Assembly: GCA_024279255.1 (NCBI GenBank)
Contig: JAJRRT010000066.1
Location: 18,846-82,845, forward strand
Direction: 5' to 3'
Source of the DNA: Deltaproteobacteria bacterium
GTDB lineage: Bacteria; Desulfobacterota; Desulfuromonadia; Desulfuromonadales; Geopsychrobacteraceae
DNA: 64,000 nt
The notes beneath the pieces are model-generated. The model was not told where the DNA came from. It saw only the letters and a list, made by a program, of their open reading frames with translations, and did not search any database. The first letter of the stretch is position 1. The number at the start of each line of letters is the position of its first letter. Below are positions 60,801-64,000 of the stretch, piece after piece. Position numbers and translations under genes: made by a program.

Positions 60801-61743
60801 CGGGATCAGGCACTATACCAGCGATCGGGTAGGTCTTAACCGCGAAGGTCGAGGCGGATGGACGATCGCCGGATATGTCGACCTCGACAGAAACACCAGC
60901 GCGACGAGTTATAGCCCGTTCGTTTTTCCGATCGGGAAGACCGGGGCTCAGTTCTGGGGGAATGTCGCATTCTGGAAGGAGGTTGTCGGGGCGGGAGGTT
61001 ATGACTTCGACGGCTTCGAGAAGATCGCTCGGGGATGGCTCGATGATCCGAACCCTTTCCTTTTTGATACGAACGGCTACCCGATCAGCCCGGCGATCGG
61101 AGACTGCATCGTCGATCCAGATCTAACAGCAGGGACAGAGTGGGCGGAATGGAGTGGATCAGCCTGGACAACCATGTCACCACAGCCGACGACCGAGGTC
61201 AGCTTCACTAAGTACCTCGACCGATTCTCAGCCGCGTATGACGAGAGCGGCCCAGTCCCTCCTGATTCAATCAGCCTCATGCTTGGGACGAATTCCTTCG
61301 CTAGCAGCTCTACGGGGGCGACACCTGCGGCACAGGCAGCATGGGTCGCTGACATGCAGACCTTGATCGCCGCGATCCGCGCTGAGCTGCCGACCACCCC
61401 GATTATTATCGGAATGCCGATCATGGGGGCGGATCAGAACGCTGCGAACGTCACCTATAGAGCCGGAACGACTGCCGCGCGGATTCGTCGCAATATGCAG
61501 GAATGCGGAAGGCTCATTATCGACACATGGGACAATGATACGGACCTCGCAGACAATATCTTCGTTTCTCCGATCATCCTGTCGCTCGATACGATCAGAG
61601 GCTTCGGCACCCGCACCGAAAACGCGAGCAAATACATCACCGAACAGATCACAATCCCGAACGACATGATCCATCCCGCGACTGAGGGCTATTATCAAAT
61701 GGGGGATGCCCTCGCCGCTGCAGTGCAGAAAATACGGGCATAA
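57844..61743 (+). CDS. Tail fibre/spike with C-terminal SGNH esterase
   Basis: 1299 residues. The N-terminal attachment part (IKPLSQLTEATALAGDDIIP, GNDPTPANNGDWRKEGAAGA) is of a kind common in tail fibres. The middle is several beta domains. The C-terminal part (about 955-1299) is an SGNH/GDSL hydrolase: Ser965 in CIGDSMTRGG, Gly in EGRGGWT, Asn1150 in MLGTNSF, and Asp1274-x-x-His1277 in NDMIHPATEGY. Such domains deacetylate capsule, O-antigen or exopolysaccharide during adsorption. No chaperone gene follows. Confidence 0.85.
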   Translation: MSEIKPLSQLTEATALAGDDIIPVVSGGATKQVKISTIQGSLFPGGIVAVETIAELLLSYPDQTAAKVGNDPTPANNGDWRKEGAAGAGSWVQSNFDRVLQVENRTTAVEESKLDRVVGKNKFDINAGDVAVGFYVNDLNGNLGGNAVYATTGYIPVTAGTTYTLSRKNRIAYYDANKVYISGSPYTDTNPTQTAPAGAAFMRCSVTPLADYDFWGKFQVEEGTSATVWAEYTDYGFLDKATDRLDVAEADIITLETKAAALLLSGIDNLSPDPLNRIAESDGLTDWAAGGLFYPLYNVTLVDSVLSPYPGRKTLLQTNAPTDTSQRLGHKFDLADVGLVEGDEVTLAIDGYVYADSHVAFYFRNAAQAAVGVVSWAGSMTGPTAFLVSGTRTVPADAVTVEMIVEQNAVAAADAMIFGFGLWRGTEVVEIRESSPSRTEFLAEKDRTTASEANILTLQLSPFVAADGRGMISTGALPDSVFKTTVTPSLTYALSAFAFGVSNRGEGRELVATGTIVADSISFDIDQTPTQAFLDAAPRVAIFIYNQTDGVSEFNVELSFADWSAAIASGTLTVAFSQITITAGKTYQFGLCFSELGMKTPGTAIYADQGGYSANYSTNPDGFNSWVYTGHALAFTLGRVNKTLLALFDLGYYEASSVDPAATEVFTGLPVATGPAGYNPDDWEGWGTIFDPAADKTFNVIEVAPVTTLVDPASQVQIDVRMMDALEIVIARAVISGREWNTAAAAGGFAHGVLDTSVTMLAGVQFAVTQTSDERRMDYNTMAKTAEVIDRVYTNGLWTPASTAPSVPYMHLLYDPTATKVGVLPNSAESIQASADLAEAQVVAALNPNPDIILPRKVFGLLGDDIDIEQANLYFFNLIVGDLDRIFPDVVCNYGNQFEECFRMEPGHVTGSGTEGNPTGAGTFALTINALDESFSVLSTAATTVEITDKVTKTAQHRHLCIGDSMTRGGVFLHRLEDGLTGVEFRGIRHYTSDRVGLNREGRGGWTIAGYVDLDRNTSATSYSPFVFPIGKTGAQFWGNVAFWKEVVGAGGYDFDGFEKIARGWLDDPNPFLFDTNGYPISPAIGDCIVDPDLTAGTEWAEWSGSAWTTMSPQPTTEVSFTKYLDRFSAAYDESGPVPPDSISLMLGTNSFASSSTGATPAAQAAWVADMQTLIAAIRAELPTTPIIIGMPIMGADQNAANVTYRAGTTAARIRRNMQECGRLIIDTWDNDTDLADNIFVSPIILSLDTIRGFGTRTENASKYITEQITIPNDMIHPATEGYYQMGDALAAAVQKIRA

Positions 61744-61757
61744 AAGAAGTAGAGGAA

Positions 61758-61793
61758 GCGGCCGAGCGATCGCGCTAACGATCACCCGGCCGC
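61758..61793 (+). terminator. GC-rich hairpin after the tail fibre gene
   Basis: Stem GCGGCCG...CGGCCGC with inner GATCG/CGATC pairing. It has no T-run, so it is a possible Rho-dependent or partial terminator of the late transcript. Smaller hairpins follow in 61800-61865. The intergenic region 61744-61902 has no gene. Confidence 0.55.
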
Positions 61794-61902
61794 CAACCCA
61801 CGGTCGCTAGAACCGTGAGCCAGCCAAGGCTCCCTCACCGCGTCGACACGGCGAAGAGAGCCTAGCACAACGTCATCAACCCGACAACGAAAGGCTCACA
61901 CC

Positions 61903-62664
61903 ATGACAGCAAAACCACTCGTTCCCTGGATCGGCGGCAAACGCAAGCTGGCCCAACATCTATTGCCCTTATTCCCTGATCACCAATGCTACGTCGAACC
62001 CTTCTGCGGTGCGGCAGCGCTCTTCTTCATGAAGCCAGAATCAAAGGTCGAAGTCCTCAACGACATCAACGGCGACCTGGTCAATCTCTACCGAGTCGTA
62101 AAGCACCATTTAGAAGAGCTTTACAAGCAGTTTAAATGGGTATTAACCAGCCGCGAAAATTGGAGCTGGCTACAAATCACCCCACCCGAAACACTGACCG
62201 ACGTACAACGCGCCGCACGTTTTTTGTATCTGCAAAAACTAGCCTTCGGCGGCAAGGTCGACGGCCAGTCCTTCGGCACCGCCACCACCAGCCGTCCCCG
62301 GTTTAACCTGCTCACCCTCGAAGAAGATCTCGCCAACGCCCACTTCCGGCTCAGCCAGACCACAATAGAGAATCTCCCCTGGGACAAAGTCATAGAAAAA
62401 TACGACCGCCCGCACACCCTCTTCTACTGCGACCCACCCTACTGGCAAACCACCGGTTACGGCGTCAGCTTCCCCTGGGAAGAATACGAAAAACTCGAGT
62501 TTTTAGCCCGAACCATCAAAGGCAAAATGATCATCAGCATCAACGCCCACCCCGAGATCCGCAAACTATTCAAAGATCTCCCCGTGGTCGAAGTTGACTA
62601 CAAATACACCGTCGGCGGAGCCAAAAAGCGAAGCAAATGCACCGAACTAATCTACGGCCCCTGA
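61903..62664 (+). CDS. D12-class DNA adenine N6-methyltransferase (Dam-like)
   Basis: 253 residues. The AdoMet-binding motif is PWIGGKRKL near the N-terminus, with VEPFCGAAALFF next, and the catalytic DPPY is at residues 177-180 (LFYCDPPYWQTTGYG). The family methylates adenine, often in GATC. In a phage it would protect DNA against host restriction or change transposition and late gene regulation. It sits in the place where Mu has its mom modification region. Confidence 0.92.
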   Translation: MTAKPLVPWIGGKRKLAQHLLPLFPDHQCYVEPFCGAAALFFMKPESKVEVLNDINGDLVNLYRVVKHHLEELYKQFKWVLTSRENWSWLQITPPETLTDVQRAARFLYLQKLAFGGKVDGQSFGTATTSRPRFNLLTLEEDLANAHFRLSQTTIENLPWDKVIEKYDRPHTLFYCDPPYWQTTGYGVSFPWEEYEKLEFLARTIKGKMIISINAHPEIRKLFKDLPVVEVDYKYTVGGAKKRSKCTELIYGP

Positions 62665-62768
62665 CCGGGTGGAGTGCCGGAGCCCAAAGGGGTGCAAGGT
62701 GGGCTGTTTTGACCGACCATGTGTGGTATCTTTCCCTCTCAATTATCAATTAAATGGAGGGTTTGAAA

Positions 62769-63299
62769 ATGAGCGAAGACATAGTGAAAACCAAAGAAGC
62801 ATCTGTTGGAAGGGTGATGTTAGGGGTGATTGTCATCTGGGCGTCAATGTCGGTCTTCCCTTACGTAATCCAAGGCCTCTACTCTCCTTGGGCAGAATGG
62901 ACACTCTCTGAACACGCATTATTTGGAGACACATTCGGCTTCACAAATTCGTTTTTCTCAAGTTTGGCCTTGGCTTTCTTGGTCTACAGCAGCTACCTAC
63001 AACGCAGAGATCTCGATCTTCAACGGAGGGCATTAAAAGCTCAGGAGGAAGAATTACAACTGACACGGGAAGAACATAGAAAGTCGGCCGCGGCTCAAGC
63101 AGAAGCCGCTGCCGAATTAAAAGAACAGAATAGATTGCAGTTGCTATCGCTGAAGCTTGATACTCTCGAAAAATCAATGGATGGTTATGTTAGACACATA
63201 AAGGGTTCAAGTAATCGCGACGAAGTAACAGAACTTAACCGAATTCTAAGAAATCAAAAAAGAAGATACACAGAGTTGTATCAAGAGCTAAATATATAA
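62769..63299 (+). CDS. Membrane protein with long coiled coil
   Basis: 176 residues from the ATG at 62769 (GGAGG eight bases upstream; the ATG at 62754 has no such site). Two hydrophobic segments (about 17-35 and 55-75) are followed by a coiled coil (about 80-150: LQRRDLDLQRRALKAQEEEL, AAQAEAAAELKEQNRL). No family recognised. In the right-end accessory region; could be a superinfection-exclusion or immunity factor. Confidence 0.7.
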   Translation: MSEDIVKTKEASVGRVMLGVIVIWASMSVFPYVIQGLYSPWAEWTLSEHALFGDTFGFTNSFFSSLALAFLVYSSYLQRRDLDLQRRALKAQEEELQLTREEHRKSAAAQAEAAAELKEQNRLQLLSLKLDTLEKSMDGYVRHIKGSSNRDEVTELNRILRNQKRRYTELYQELNI

Positions 63300-63509
63300 A
63301 ATAGTCCATAGTAAGGTGCATCGGTCAGCTGTACGTGTTGACTATTTACCCTCTAAGGGCCAATAGAAATTCGGTACAGGCGGGCATAGAAGCATTAGCA
63401 CCGACAAAAAAAGTGCAGTAGATCGGCCCCCTGTTCCAACCCGGCGATTTTTCGGCTTGAGTGGTCAGTGGAATAGCGCGAATTTCGCACCCTTTAATAG
63501 GGATATAAA

Positions 63510-63740
63510 ATGACAGGAAGAGACCTCAAAGCCACCCGGATCAAGCTCGAAGGCGATGGTCATAAATCAGTGAAACGAATGGCCGAAAAACTCGAAACAC
63601 CCAAGCGGACCTATCAGGACTGGGAAGCCAGAAAAGGGGTAGTACCAGGAGTCGTCTGCGTCGCTGTCAAAACCCTGCTGCTGATCGCCGAGATCGAAGC
63701 TGCTGTAGAAGAGGAAAACCCTGAAGCACTTCAATTATAA
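63510..63740 (+). CDS. Small HTH protein next to the right end
   Basis: 76 residues: SVKRMAEKLETPKRTYQDWE, ARKGVVPGVVCVAVKTLLLI. The pattern TYQDWExRxxxPG is typical of small XRE-like helix-turn-helix proteins of phages. Its stop lies just before the first right-end transposase site. The 210-bp gap 63300-63509 holds nothing recognisable. Confidence 0.65.
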   Translation: MTGRDLKATRIKLEGDGHKSVKRMAEKLETPKRTYQDWEARKGVVPGVVCVAVKTLLLIAEIEAAVEEENPEALQL

Positions 63741-63790
63741 ACGGTGCCAAATCAAGCGTTGAGTGGTGCCAAAATGCGCGGGGGGTTACA
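63741..63790. promoter_or_regulatory. attR: right end with two transposase-binding-like sites
   Basis: R2 begins at 63741 (GGTGCCAAATCAAGCG) and R1 at 63763 (GTGGTGCCAAAATGCG); both read toward the end and are 22 bp apart, the period of adjacent MuA sites. The terminus is GGTTACA, with CA at 63789-63790, 28 bases from the start of R1 as in L1. Confidence 0.85.
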
Positions 63791-63795
63791 TACTT
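63791..63795. repeat. Target-site duplication, right copy (TACTT)
   Basis: TACTT directly after the prophage CA-3' end, identical to 22624-22628. Confidence 0.93.
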
Positions 63796-63825
63796 CGGGC
63801 AGCACATCCTCTTCAGCGCATAAAT

Positions 63826-63854
63826 AAAAAGCCCGACCACTTTCGTGATCGGGC
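63826..63854 (-). terminator. Terminator of tRNA-Leu
   Basis: On the minus strand a stem GCCCGATCAC/GTGGTCGGGC with a GAAA loop, followed by a T-rich run. It stands about 15 bases after the tRNA 3' end and 30 bases from the prophage. Confidence 0.88.
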
Positions 63855-63867
63855 CTTGTTTTTTATT

Positions 63868-63954
63868 TGGTGCCGCGGGGGAGACTCGAACTCCCACTTC
63901 CTTGCGAAAACTGGTCCCTGAAACCAGCGTGTCTACCAATTCCACCACCGCGGC
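63868..63954 (-). tRNA. tRNA-Leu (anticodon CAG)
   Basis: 87 nt including encoded CCA. Acceptor stem GCCGCGG/CCGCGGC, D-arm with GGTAGACACG, anticodon arm CTGGT-TTCAGGG-ACCAG (anticodon CAG, reads CUG), a long variable arm (TTTTCGCAAGGAAG) as in class II tRNAs, and T-arm GTGGGAGTTCGAGTCTCCC. Intact; the prophage did not use it as an attachment site. Confidence 0.97.
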
Positions 63955-64000
63955 GTGAAGCGAAGCTGTTTATACCAAATGGGTTTTTCGATTGCAATAA

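Larger units (their letters stand above)
22629..63790 (+). mobile_element. Complete Mu-type transposable prophage, 41162 bp, siphovirus-type virion
   Basis: The element is bounded by 5'-TG (22629) and CA-3' (63790), flanked by TACTT duplications. MuA/MuB-type transposition genes are on the left, Mu-like head genes in the middle and siphovirus-type tail genes on the right. No tail sheath gene was seen, so the particle resembles the Pseudomonas B3/D3112 group rather than Mu. All core genes look intact: repressor, transposase, activator, packaging, capsid, tail, lysis. Cargo blocks lie at 22984-24637 and 32606-38694. Confidence 0.95.

Noticed and set aside
63868..63954. tRNA-Leu as prophage attachment site
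   Set aside because: The tRNA is intact, no tRNA fragment exists at the left end, and the 5-bp duplication with TG/CA ends shows transposition.

Overview
The window is bacterial chromosome carrying a complete Mu-type transposable prophage. Protein families suggest an anaerobic deltaproteobacterium of the Desulfuromonas/Geobacter kind: PqiABC/MCE transporter, NarL-type two-component system, HD-GYP and SpoIIE output proteins, and many small lipoproteins. This placement is inference; no rRNA is present, and the only RNA gene is a tRNA-Leu(CAG) at the right edge.

Host DNA, left part (1-22628). A truncated outer-membrane efflux lipoprotein gene (minus strand) is followed by a plus-strand run of nine genes: two PqiA-like proteins, a PqiB/MCE protein, a PqiC lipoprotein, an RsbW-like kinase, a STAS protein, an HtrA-like lipoprotein protease, a SpoIIE phosphatase and a membrane sensor ending in an AlbA_2 domain. 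This reads as a partner-switching circuit attached to an envelope lipid-transport operon. From 9.9 to 22.3 kb everything is on the minus strand: a beta-barrel protein, a DUF3313 lipoprotein, a large Tyr/His-rich secreted protein, an MscS-like channel split by a frameshift, lipoproteins, two receiver-only proteins, an HD-GYP protein and a NarL-type histidine kinase/response regulator pair. Four promoters share one inverted-repeat operator at the same place against the -35 box, so these loci look like one regulon.

Prophage (22629-63790, 41162 bp). Its ends are fixed by the 5-bp target duplication TACTT on both sides, 5'-TG and CA-3' termini, and repeated GTGGTGCCAAA-type sites like MuA-binding sites at both ends. 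Left arm: lipoprotein/membrane accessory genes, a repressor with four operator copies, and a cro/ner-like gene. Early region: MuA transposase, MuB ATPase and small genes, GemA, then a Mor-type activator and a strong terminator. Late region: amidase, TraR/DksA finger, Mu-like gp27/28/29/F/G/I, then lambda-type head genes (gpD-like, gpE-like) and a siphovirus-type tail with a -1 frameshift in the tail chaperone, a tape measure, and a giant fibre ending in an SGNH esterase. A Dam-type methylase and small genes close the right end.

Most notable region (32.6-38.7 kb). Between the Mor terminator and the lysis genes lies an AT-rich cargo block. Its genes are separated by roughly 115-bp elements that look like integron attC sites. 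In the first cassette the GTTAGGC at the front is exactly complementary to the GCCTAAC after the gene. The cargo includes a DUF4917 protein with SIR2-like motifs and a 1012-residue metallophosphoesterase fused to a STAND-like region with a degenerate P-loop. I read it as a small attC cassette cluster without an integrase, carried by a transposable phage and probably supplying anti-phage functions. Function is inferred, not shown.
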